From: an uncultured Eisenbergiella sp.
GTDB lineage: Bacteria > Bacillota > Clostridia > Lachnospirales > Lachnospiraceae
NCBI GenBank assembly: GCA_947626725.1
Contig: CANQTI010000112.1
Span: 1 to 6,415 of the forward strand
DNA: 6,415 bases
Direction of reading: 5' to 3'
Part shown: one piece after another, positions 1 to 4,797 of the stretch
Position numbering within the stretch: the stretch's first letter is position 1
How the letters are laid out: every line of letters starts with the position of its first letter
Position numbers and translations under genes: made by a program
The notes under the pieces: generated by a model
Told to the model about the DNA's origin: nothing
Seen by the model: only the letters and a program-made list of their open reading frames with translations
Databases searched by the model: none

Positions 1-367
1 CGCGCACATACAGCCGCATGTCCAGCGCCACCTGATCGTTGCGGCTCCGGCCGGTATGCAGCTTCTTGCCCGCATCCCCGATACGCGCAATCAGATTCGC
101 TTCCACAAAGCTGTGCACGTCTTCATATGTTTCCGTGATCGCCAGCCTTCCCTCGGTCACATCTTCCAATATGCCGGAAAGCCCTGAAACGATCTGCTCC
201 TTTTCCTCCACGGTCAAAATGCCCTGACGGGCCAGCATGACCGCATGCGCTATACTGCCCTCAATGTCTTCTCGCAAAAAGCGCTGATCGAAAAAGATCG
301 AAGCGTTGAACCGGTATGCTGACCGGTCGGTCTCCTTGGTAAAACGACCTCCCCAGAGCTGAGCCAT
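1..367 (-). CDS. argH: Argininosuccinate lyase, N-terminal part (runs off the left edge)
   Basis: Argininosuccinate lyase splits argininosuccinate into arginine and fumarate, the last step of arginine synthesis, in the cytoplasm as a homotetramer. The minus strand gives an open frame of 122 codons starting MAQLWGGRF, the typical N-terminus of the family. Near the window edge it carries the conserved block LHTGRSRNDQVALDMRLYVR, part of the substrate-binding region (Thr-Gly-Arg-Ser-Arg-Asn-Asp-Gln). The full protein is usually about 460 residues, so roughly three quarters lies left of the window. The start at 365-367 is fixed by an AGGAGGAGG Shine-Dalgarno a few bases upstream (about 372-381). 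The gene is divergent from the ABC transporter operon and has its own promoter. Nothing looks broken in the visible part. Confidence 0.97.
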   Translation of the reverse strand, partial: MAQLWGGRFTKETDRSAYRFNASIFFDQRFLREDIEGSIAHAVMLARQGILTVEEKEQIVSGLSGILEDVTEGRLAITETYEDVHSFVEANLIARIGDAGKKLHTGRSRNDQVALDMRLYVR

Positions 368-441
368 ATTGCCTCCTCCTGCACACGTCTCCACAAACGG
401 CACCCATTTCGAAAACGCTGCTCATACAACAGTTACACAAG

Positions 442-470
442 ATGATAGCACAATTTATCCCGGCTTGCAA
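442..470 (-). promoter_or_regulatory. Candidate sigma-A promoter for argH
   Basis: On the minus strand, TTGCAA (465-470) and TATCAT (442-447) are separated by exactly 17 bases. They match the -35 and -10 consensus at 4/6 and 5/6. Transcription would start near 435, giving a leader of about 65 bases before argH. The -35 box lies inside an 8-base palindrome CTTGCAAG (464-471), which could bind a regulator. No clear ARG-box (ArgR operator) or T-box leader was recognised. The promoter call is by eye. Confidence 0.55.
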
Positions 471-564
471 GGCCGCAAAACCCACAGAACTTCTTTCCTT
501 CTTTCCCGGAATCTGCCCATTTTGTCTCCTTTTTCCGTCAAAAATACGGACAGGAACCAGAATT

Positions 565-592
565 TCGACATTTCATACTATATGATTATAAC
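565..592 (+). promoter_or_regulatory. Candidate sigma-A promoter for the ABC transporter operon
   Basis: TCGACA (565-570) and TATAAC (587-592) lie 16 bases apart, each one mismatch from consensus, in an AT-rich patch. Transcription would start near 599, leaving a leader of about 90 bases before the ATPase start at 688. It is the best-matching pair in the divergent spacer reading rightward. Confidence 0.5.
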
Positions 593-593
593 A

Positions 594-660
594 GGCGGCT
601 TCCGATGCAGCGTTCCGGCCTGCCGCCCATACAGGCAGCCACTGTCTGCTGACATTTTTC
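594..660 (+). promoter_or_regulatory. Leader with mutually exclusive hairpins (possible attenuator)
   Basis: Three pairings compete in the predicted 5' leader. GGCGGC (594-599) pairs with GCCGCC (622-627). GCCTG (618-622) pairs with CAGGC (632-636). CAG-G-CAG (632-638) pairs with CTGCTG (646-651) with one bulged base. The last is followed by ACATTTTT (652-659), which resembles a weak intrinsic terminator. This could be a transcription attenuator, but the stems are short and the T run modest. No TPP, SAM or other known riboswitch core was recognised. Confidence 0.25.
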
Positions 661-687
661 TGTCGAAATATAGGGGAGGAAATACAG

Positions 688-1461
688 ATGACATCCGACA
701 TCCTGAAGATAGAAAATCTTTTTTTTGCATACCACACGCTGAGCGGGGAAACGCAGGCGATCGCCGACCTGAACTTTTCTGTCAAAAAAGGGGAATTTCT
801 CGCCATCGTCGGTCCCAGCGGCTGCGGCAAATCCACAATTCTGTCCCTTATCGCCGGGCTGCTGGAGCCGGAAGCGGGCGGCATCACATTCTATGGAACA
901 GACGGGAAAAAGCCGGGCATCGGCTATATGCTTCAGCGTGACCAGCTGTTCGAATGGCGCAATATCTGGAAGAACGTCACCCTCGGACTGGAAATCCAGA
1001 ACAAACGCACCGCGCCAAACCTGGAGCGGGTGAAGAAAATGCTGGATGCCTACGGGCTGACGGACTTTGTCTCCAAACGCCCCTCCGAACTTTCCGGCGG
1101 CATGCGCCAGCGTGCCGCCCTAATCCGTACTCTGGCCCTGGAACCGGAAATTCTGCTGCTGGATGAACCCTTCTCCGCGCTGGATTATCAGACGCGCCTC
1201 ACTGTTTCCGCCGACATCGGCCGCATCATAAAGGCAGAAAAGAAAACCGCCCTGCTGATCACCCATGATCTCTCGGAAGCAGTCAGTTTGTCGGACAGAG
1301 TTCTGGTTCTTACCAACCGGCCGGCCCATGTGAAGACCGAATTTTCGATCCATCTCACCCGGACGGACGATTCTCCGCTTTCTGCCCGAAAAGCGCCGGA
1401 ATACAGCGACTATTTCAATCAGATCTGGGAGGAACTTTCCGATGAAGAAAACAGCGACTGA
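688..1461 (+). CDS. ABC transporter ATP-binding protein, NitT/TauT/SsuB type
   Basis: Cytoplasmic ATPase subunit that powers a binding-protein-dependent importer of the nitrate/sulfonate/taurine family. The 257-residue length is normal. All catalytic elements are visible: an A-loop Tyr15, Walker A GPSGCGKST at 42-50, Q-loop Gln83, signature LSGGMRQR at 135-142, Walker B ILLLDE at 155-160, D-loop SALD at 163-166, and switch His193 in LLITHD. The Gln-Arg-Asp stretch after the Q-loop and the PAH tail near 212 fit this subfamily. The start at 688 has a GGGGAGG Shine-Dalgarno at 673-679. The last 20 bases overlap the permease gene, so the two are probably translationally coupled. The substrate cannot be told from sequence; sulfonates, nitrate-like ions and thiamine precursors are all handled by relatives. 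Confidence 0.93.
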   Translation: MTSDILKIENLFFAYHTLSGETQAIADLNFSVKKGEFLAIVGPSGCGKSTILSLIAGLLEPEAGGITFYGTDGKKPGIGYMLQRDQLFEWRNIWKNVTLGLEIQNKRTAPNLERVKKMLDAYGLTDFVSKRPSELSGGMRQRAALIRTLALEPEILLLDEPFSALDYQTRLTVSADIGRIIKAEKKTALLITHDLSEAVSLSDRVLVLTNRPAHVKTEFSIHLTRTDDSPLSARKAPEYSDYFNQIWEELSDEENSD

Positions 1462-2212
1462 ACTTTGTTCTTTGGAACAACAGGACTACATCCTCGCACA
1501 CAGGAAGCACCATCGCTTCATTCGCCGCATGCGAATCGCGGTGCTGCTGCTCTTTCTCATACTCTGGGAAGCCTGCGCGAACAAACAGATCATCGACAGC
1601 TTTTTCTTTTCCAGTCCTTCCCGGGTAGCTTCCTGCTTCCTGGATATGGTGCGGGATAAATCCCTGTTTGCGCATATCGGAATCACTTTATTGGAAACCG
1701 TGGTCAGTTTCCTTCTGGTGACCGCTTTGAGCCTGCTGGCCGCCACCCTGCTGTGGTACTCCCGAAAACTGTCAGAAATACTGGAGCCTTATCTGGTCGT
1801 GCTGAACAGCCTGCCCAAATCCGCATTGGCCCCTCTTTTGATCGTCTGGCTCGGCACCGGCGTCAAAACCATTATCATTGCCGGCATTTCCGTGGCGATT
1901 TTCGGTGCGGTCATCAGCCTCCACACCGGTTTTCTGCAGGCGGACCCGGAAAAGCAAATGCTGATACGAACTCTTGGTGGAAAACGGAAGGATGTGTTCT
2001 GCAAAGTCGTTCTGCCCGCTTCCGTTCCCGTCATCCTAAGCAACATGAAGGTGAACATCGGTCTGGCGTTAGTCGGGGTTATCATCGGCGAATTTTTGGC
2101 CGCCAGACAGGGGCTGGGTTATCTCATCATTTACAGCAGTCAGGTTTTCCAACGACTGCCGCTTCTGATACAAACGCATATCCTATCGACCTATTTGCCG
2201 CGTTATTTGTGA
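1442..2212 (+). CDS. ABC transporter permease, NitT/TauT/SsuC type, with aberrant C-terminus
   Basis: Inner-membrane permease partner of the upstream ATPase. The start at 1442 has a GGGAGGA site just upstream, inside the ATPase gene. Hydrophobic segments lie near residues 31-46, 83-105, 116-138, 141-160 and 204-219. The EAA-loop equivalent that contacts the ATPase spans about 175-207 (RTLGGKRKDVF then VVLPASVPVIL). Homology looks normal through LGYLIIYSSQVF (225-236). Relatives then have a last hydrophobic helix and a basic tail. Here 20 residues containing QTHILSTYLPRYL end in a TGA at 2210-2212. The +2 frame from about 2186 reads DLFAALFVTF, which resembles that lost helix, so a 1-base deletion near 2180-2190 is possible. 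Otherwise foreign DNA begins near 2150. No substrate-binding protein follows. Function is doubtful. Confidence 0.85.
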   Translation: MKKTATELCSLEQQDYILAHRKHHRFIRRMRIAVLLLFLILWEACANKQIIDSFFFSSPSRVASCFLDMVRDKSLFAHIGITLLETVVSFLLVTALSLLAATLLWYSRKLSEILEPYLVVLNSLPKSALAPLLIVWLGTGVKTIIIAGISVAIFGAVISLHTGFLQADPEKQMLIRTLGGKRKDVFCKVVLPASVPVILSNMKVNIGLALVGVIIGEFLAARQGLGYLIIYSSQVFQRLPLLIQTHILSTYLPRYL

Positions 2213-2260
2213 CATTCCGTCCGACGCCCTTGCCCGGGCGGATATCACAAAGCAAGGGCG
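2206..2260. repeat. Stem-loop 1 with alternative pairing (A-B-A'-B')
   Basis: TTTGTGA (2206-2212) and the bases to 2223 pair with 2235-2251 (ending TCACAAA). There are about 16 pairs, with one mismatch (2213/2244), one bulge (2216) and one G-T pair. The 11-base loop holds CGCCCTTGC (2225-2233). This is perfectly complementary to GCAAGGGCG (2252-2260) directly after the stem. The two pairings cannot easily coexist because no linker bridges the long stem, so they are probably alternatives. The permease stop codon lies in the first arm. Confidence 0.65.
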
Positions 2261-2270
2261 AACGATTTTA

Positions 2271-2306
2271 GTGTGAAAAATAAGCTCGATAGCTTATTTT
2301 TCACAC
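2271..2306. repeat. Stem-loop 2, perfect 16-bp stem
   Basis: GTGTGAAAAATAAGCT (2271-2286) is perfectly complementary to 2291-2306, with a CGAT loop. The stem is AT-rich in its middle and there is no T tract after it on either strand, so it is not a typical terminator. A perfect stem of this length by chance is very unlikely. Confidence 0.9.
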
Positions 2307-2336
2307 GGCTATTTGTGCCGAGCGCCACAAATAGCC
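2307..2336. repeat. Stem-loop 3, perfect 11-bp stem
   Basis: GGCTATTTGTG (2307-2317) pairs perfectly with CACAAATAGCC (2326-2336) around an 8-base loop CCGAGCGC. It abuts stem-loop 2 with no spacer. The loop is complementary, with one bulged base, to CGCTCCGG at 2391-2398. Confidence 0.88.
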
Positions 2337-2341
2337 CTGAT

Positions 2342-2378
2342 GGCAGAGGAGAAATCGCATTCGCGATTTCTCCTCGCC
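2342..2378. repeat. Stem-loop 4, 13-bp stem extended by 3 bp
   Basis: GAGGAGAAATCGC (2346-2358) pairs perfectly with GCGATTTCTCCTC (2363-2375) around ATTC. GGC (2342-2344) and GCC (2376-2378) extend the stem past a bulged A at 2345. Confidence 0.88.
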
Positions 2379-2420
2379 CCGTCGCATAAACGCTCCGGAA
2401 TGGGGATTCGCATGAAACAT

Positions 2421-2447
2421 GGGCGTCTGTCCTGCCAACAGACGCCC
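2421..2447. repeat. Stem-loop 5, perfect 10-bp stem
   Basis: GGGCGTCTGT (2421-2430) pairs with ACAGACGCCC (2438-2447) around a 7-base loop CCTGCCA. Six loop bases, CTGCCA (2432-2437), are exactly complementary to TGGCAG at 2341-2346, next to stem-loop 4. On the minus strand this is the first hairpin after the recombinase stop. It lacks a following T run, so any terminator role is uncertain. Confidence 0.85.
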
Positions 2448-2482
2448 GGCCCATACGATAGCAATACATTTTTCTCGGCTGC

Positions 2483-4342
2483 TCACCCGGATATGATCCA
2501 TTTCCCCCTTCCGTTCGGCACACTGTAGTGTATTTTTCCTTCTGCTTTCAACGCATTTATCCTCCTGTGCACCAGCGAGAGATTGACATCCATCTTTTCA
2601 GCGAGCTCCTTTGCCGTAATTCCTGGCTTTTCCCTCATATAGGCAAGGATCTGCCTTTTTTGCGTCTCCATCATTGGCAGTGGGGATGTGCTGCATTTCT
2701 GCGGAACACAGATCACCGTCAATTTATCCGTCTCACTGCGGACAGACATCGCCAGCTGTTCCTTTTCTGATTCCAATCCCAAAATTGCCCGGGAATCAAA
2801 GGTAATCTCCAGACGGTCCGGAAACACATCTATCCTTTTGATATTGCTGATCACCTCCTCCACCTGAGCCTTCTCGATCAGACCGTTTTCCAGGCTTTCC
2901 CGTATGGAAGCGATCCGGCTCTCCAGTCCGGCATTCTGTATGAAATCATCCTCCAGTGCATTCAGCTGACCGCTGACCTGATTTAGCTTTTCCTGTATTT
3001 CCTGATCCTTTGTCTTATAATCCGTATCAGAAATCACACCGTCCAGAAGCTTTTCCAAAAGCGTATCTTTCTGGCCCGTCAGTTTCTGCTGCATCCTCTC
3101 CAGCTCTGCCTTTCTCACCTCCGAACCATTCCTGCTAAGCGCCTGCCGAAGTATTGTCAGGGTTTCCCGCAGAAGCTCCTCCTTTTTCAGATGAAATCTT
3201 TGATTTTTTTCCCGACAGATCTCATCCAGCACTTCATATAGCTTTTTCTCATCCAGATGAACATTGTCGCATCCAACGGTATCTTCTTTCTCCACCTTCC
3301 GGATCTTGTCCCTGCGAAGGACTTCATTTCTCCGGCCATTCTTAAGATAATTGCTGCACTTCCATTCTGCTGCCTGATCTCCCTTCCTGCGTCTGCGGCA
3401 TACATGGTAAAACGGGGAACCGCAAAGCCCGCAAAACATCTTACCAGACAGTTCAGGATTCCCGGCATAACAATAATTGAGATAAAAATCCGGATCCAAC
3501 CGCCGCCTTACGTCCATTCCTTTATTCGCCTGATCAAAAAGGGCCTCGTCCACGATGGCGGGAACCGCGTTTTCGTGATAGATCCACTCGGACGGAGGAT
3601 TTCGGTATGACTTCTTGCTCTCAAAATCATAATGTCTCTTATTTTGAACCACAGTACCCTTATAAATCGGATTCCGGAGCATTCCGCGCAGAACGGCCGG
3701 GCATAAACTGTCCCCTTTTCTGTTCCGATACCCCTGTCGGTACAGGATCTGCGCGATGCTGTGCGTGCCGTAGCCGTTGGCAGAAAGCTGAAAGACCGTC
3801 CTTACCATTTCCGCTTCCTGCTCGTCGATCACAATGCTCTTATCCGGCATCTTTTTCAGCCCGTAGATGGCATTCGTAAAAGCAAAACGCTTTCCCTCCT
3901 TCTGGCGGCTGCGGTGAGCATTTGTGATCTTTTTGCTCAATTCGCGGCTGTATTCCTCTGCCAATATTGCCTTAATCCCCGTGATCAGAGCATCTTCCGG
4001 CGTATAAAACTTCCGTTCCAAATACATGTAAAGACGTTTTCCGTTCTTCTGCATCCGGTCCAGAAAAATATACCAGTCCTTTGTATTGCGCATCAGACGA
4101 TCCTGACTCTTGATCACAATGATGTCAAATTTGTCCGTTTCCAGATCCTGCAGAAGACGGTTGTATTCTCCTCTTCCCTTGGACGTGGTGCCGCTCCTGG
4201 CCTCCACATATGTATCAACAAGCTGCCATCCCTGTTCGCGGATACAGTTCTTTGATTCCTGAACCTGCTTGATGAGCGCGTCTTTCTGGCTTTCTTCTTC
4301 GGTGCTGCAGCGGTTATAGGTTACGGCACGCAACTGCCGCAT
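2483..4342 (-). CDS. Large serine site-specific recombinase with C-terminal winged helix
   Basis: A 619-residue large serine recombinase, the class that integrates and excises phages and transposons through a phosphoserine-DNA intermediate. The N-terminal resolvase fold (about 3-145) has the motif Tyr9-x-Arg11-x-Ser13, Ser13 being the nucleophile, and the Arg82-Leu-x-Arg85 active-site motif. A DNA-binding recombinase domain follows at about 155-270. A zinc ribbon has CGLC at 304-307 with Cys329 and Cys358 as likely ligands. A Leu/Glu/Lys-rich coiled coil lies at about 385-505. The last 62 residues (558-619, GITAKELAEKMDVNLSLVHR) form a winged helix-turn-helix, which is not part of the usual core. 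The start at 4342 is fixed by AAGGAGGTGA at 4349-4358. The gene appears intact. It is convergent with the ABC operon and preceded by two mini-ORFs. Confidence 0.95.
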   Translation of the reverse strand: MRQLRAVTYNRCSTEEESQKDALIKQVQESKNCIREQGWQLVDTYVEARSGTTSKGRGEYNRLLQDLETDKFDIIVIKSQDRLMRNTKDWYIFLDRMQKNGKRLYMYLERKFYTPEDALITGIKAILAEEYSRELSKKITNAHRSRQKEGKRFAFTNAIYGLKKMPDKSIVIDEQEAEMVRTVFQLSANGYGTHSIAQILYRQGYRNRKGDSLCPAVLRGMLRNPIYKGTVVQNKRHYDFESKKSYRNPPSEWIYHENAVPAIVDEALFDQANKGMDVRRRLDPDFYLNYCYAGNPELSGKMFCGLCGSPFYHVCRRRRKGDQAAEWKCSNYLKNGRRNEVLRRDKIRKVEKEDTVGCDNVHLDEKKLYEVLDEICREKNQRFHLKKEELLRETLTILRQALSRNGSEVRKAELERMQQKLTGQKDTLLEKLLDGVISDTDYKTKDQEIQEKLNQVSGQLNALEDDFIQNAGLESRIASIRESLENGLIEKAQVEEVISNIKRIDVFPDRLEITFDSRAILGLESEKEQLAMSVRSETDKLTVICVPQKCSTSPLPMMETQKRQILAYMREKPGITAKELAEKMDVNLSLVHRRINALKAEGKIHYSVPNGRGKWIISG

Positions 4343-4348
4343 GGGGGT

Positions 4349-4358
4349 TCACCTCCTT
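4349..4358 (-). promoter_or_regulatory. Near-perfect ribosome binding site containing a stop codon
   Basis: AAGGAGGTGA on the minus strand is an essentially full match to the 16S anti-Shine-Dalgarno, six bases before the recombinase ATG. Its final TGA is also the stop codon of the 12-codon ORF upstream. Ribosomes ending that peptide would therefore stop on the initiation site of the recombinase. Confidence 0.85.
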
Positions 4359-4387
4359 CCTTGTAAATACTTCACCAGCTCGAACAT
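4349..4387 (-). CDS. Possible 12-residue leader peptide MFELVKYLQGRR
   Basis: A very short ORF lies between the 37-codon ORF and the recombinase. Its ATG comes two bases after the upstream TAG (TAGAGATG), and its TGA lies inside the recombinase Shine-Dalgarno. The arrangement suggests a termination-reinitiation relay that would tie recombinase translation to upstream translation. It has no strong ribosome site of its own, so it would depend on coupling. It could be a chance ORF. Confidence 0.35.
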   Translation of the reverse strand: MFELVKYLQGRR

Positions 4388-4389
4388 CT

Positions 4390-4503
4390 CTATTCTTCTT
4401 TCAGCAAAGCAAGAACACGGAGCTGCTCTTCGATGGATATCTGCTTCTCATCCACAAGAATTCGAGCGATCAATTCAACAAGACGCTGCTCATCCCGCAC
4501 CAT
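4390..4503 (-). CDS. Small 37-residue protein upstream of the recombinase
   Basis: The ORF starts MVRDEQRLVELIARILVDEK and ends LRVLALLKEE. It is charged and probably helical, with leucine/isoleucine spacing that fits an amphipathic helix or short coiled coil. An in-frame TAA seven codons upstream fixes the ATG as the only likely start. GAAGGG at 4509-4514 sits five bases before it. It lies between a good promoter and the recombinase and reads in the same direction, so it is probably co-transcribed. I do not recognise the family. A role as a small accessory or directionality factor is only a guess; it could also be a translational leader. Confidence 0.55.
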   Translation of the reverse strand: MVRDEQRLVELIARILVDEKQISIEEQLRVLALLKEE

Positions 4504-4540
4504 TCTATCCCTTCTTTCTTATACGTAATCACTTAAATAT

Positions 4541-4570
4541 ATTATCTGTATCCACAGGTATTCCCTTCAA
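4541..4570 (-). promoter_or_regulatory. Candidate promoter of the recombinase operon
   Basis: On the minus strand, TTGAAG (4565-4570) and GATAAT (4541-4546) are 18 bases apart, matching consensus at 4/6 and 5/6. AT-rich sequence follows. It would drive the 37-codon ORF, the 12-codon ORF and the recombinase. The -35 box is two bases from the 9-base repeat at 4573-4581. Confidence 0.5.
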
Positions 4571-4640
4571 TGGCAGTCAGGATGTCACCGGAAGCAACCG
4601 AAAAACACCGATTTATTTTCAGTCCGCTTTCCATTTTTTA

Positions 4641-4679
4641 TCAAAAAAGAAGGAAGAGAACGATATGTCCTCTTCCCTT
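4641..4679 (-). terminator. Rho-independent terminator of the MORN gene
   Basis: On the minus strand, GGAAGAG (4670-4676) pairs with CTCTTCC (4652-4658) around an 11-base loop. The pairing is extended slightly by G-T and A-T pairs. It is followed by TTC and six Ts (4643-4648). It lies about 120 bases past the MORN stop and before the recombinase promoter, so it insulates the recombinase operon from MORN transcription. Confidence 0.75.
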
Positions 4680-4683
4680 GCGT

Positions 4684-4797
4684 CTATTTTCGGTCATACT
4701 GCAGCCGCCAACCCGCCCGAGCAGGTGCCGCCTCTCTTACACCAATCCTAAACGACAGCTTCCTGTCATGGAATCTGCTTTCATAGATATTTTCCGG
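4684..4797 (-). pseudogene. Decayed duplicate of the MORN protein C-terminal region
   Basis: Directly after the MORN stop, in the same frame, 37 codons read on to a TAG at 4684-4686. They include RFHDRKLSFRIGVRE, which resembles LFHDGKLSFGFCVRE inside the intact gene. At DNA level 4731-4770 matches 5031-5070 at 32 of 40 positions without gaps. Weaker similarity continues to about 4679 in a shifted frame (MTENRRKG against MTGYAAV). The spacing is 300 bases. This looks like an old tandem duplication, or the tail of a deleted paralogue, that has decayed past a stop codon. Confidence 0.7.

Larger units (their letters stand above)
2206..2454. repeat. Array of five stem-loops between permease and recombinase
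   Basis: About 250 bases without a convincing gene are almost entirely inverted repeats: 2206-2260 (two overlapping pairings), 2271-2306, 2307-2336, 2342-2378 and 2421-2447. The stems differ from one another, so this is neither a CRISPR nor a simple tandem repeat. No stem is followed by a clear T run on either strand, so they are not ordinary intrinsic terminators. The array lies downstream of both convergent genes. It could be a structured RNA in either 3' UTR, a recombination substrate, or a dispersed palindromic element. From memory only, similar palindrome clusters recur in Lachnospiraceae genomes; this was not checked. Confidence 0.8.
2145..4581. mobile_element. Putative minimal recombinase-only element (boundaries uncertain)
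   Basis: This block holds a recombinase, its two upstream mini-ORFs, its promoter and the hairpin array, and nothing else. It sits where the permease loses its family-like end. The 9-base sequence GCAGTCAGG occurs in the same orientation at 2136-2144 and 4573-4581 and could be the duplicated attachment core. The recombinase -35 box would lie just inside the right copy. Against it: a 9-base match between two flanks of about 150 bases has a chance expectation of roughly 0.1. Also, fusing the flanks gives a polar reading frame, not the expected last membrane helix. No cargo gene is present. Confidence 0.35.

Noticed and set aside
594..687. TPP riboswitch ahead of a thiamine-precursor transporter
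   Set aside because: The conserved CUGAGA and downstream pairing segments of the TPP aptamer are absent from the leader.
369..941. Plus-strand ORF of 190 codons from the argH upstream region into the ATPase gene
   Set aside because: It overlaps the real ATPase in another frame, resembles no protein family, and has no fitting ribosome site.
1753..2271. Plus-strand ORF of 172 codons inside the permease as a separate gene
   Set aside because: It is the permease in another frame for most of its length. Only its end, from about 2186, is of interest as the possible frameshifted permease tail.
2271..2306. Hairpin 2 as an intrinsic terminator for the ABC operon
   Set aside because: The stem is long but AT-rich, and no T run follows on either strand, so an ordinary Rho-independent terminator is not supported.
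2206..2454. CRISPR array or integron attC sites
   Set aside because: The stems do not share a repeat sequence or regular spacers, and there are no cas genes, integrase of the integron type or cassette structure.
2245..2523. Minus-strand ORFs through the hairpin array (92 and 66 codons) and a plus-strand one at 2313-2528
   Set aside because: They read through perfect inverted repeats, so their peptides are by-products of palindromes. They overlap the recombinase end and lack good ribosome sites.
3761..4255. Plus-strand ORF of 164 codons opposite the recombinase
   Set aside because: Antisense shadow of the recombinase, which carries all the catalytic motifs on the minus strand.
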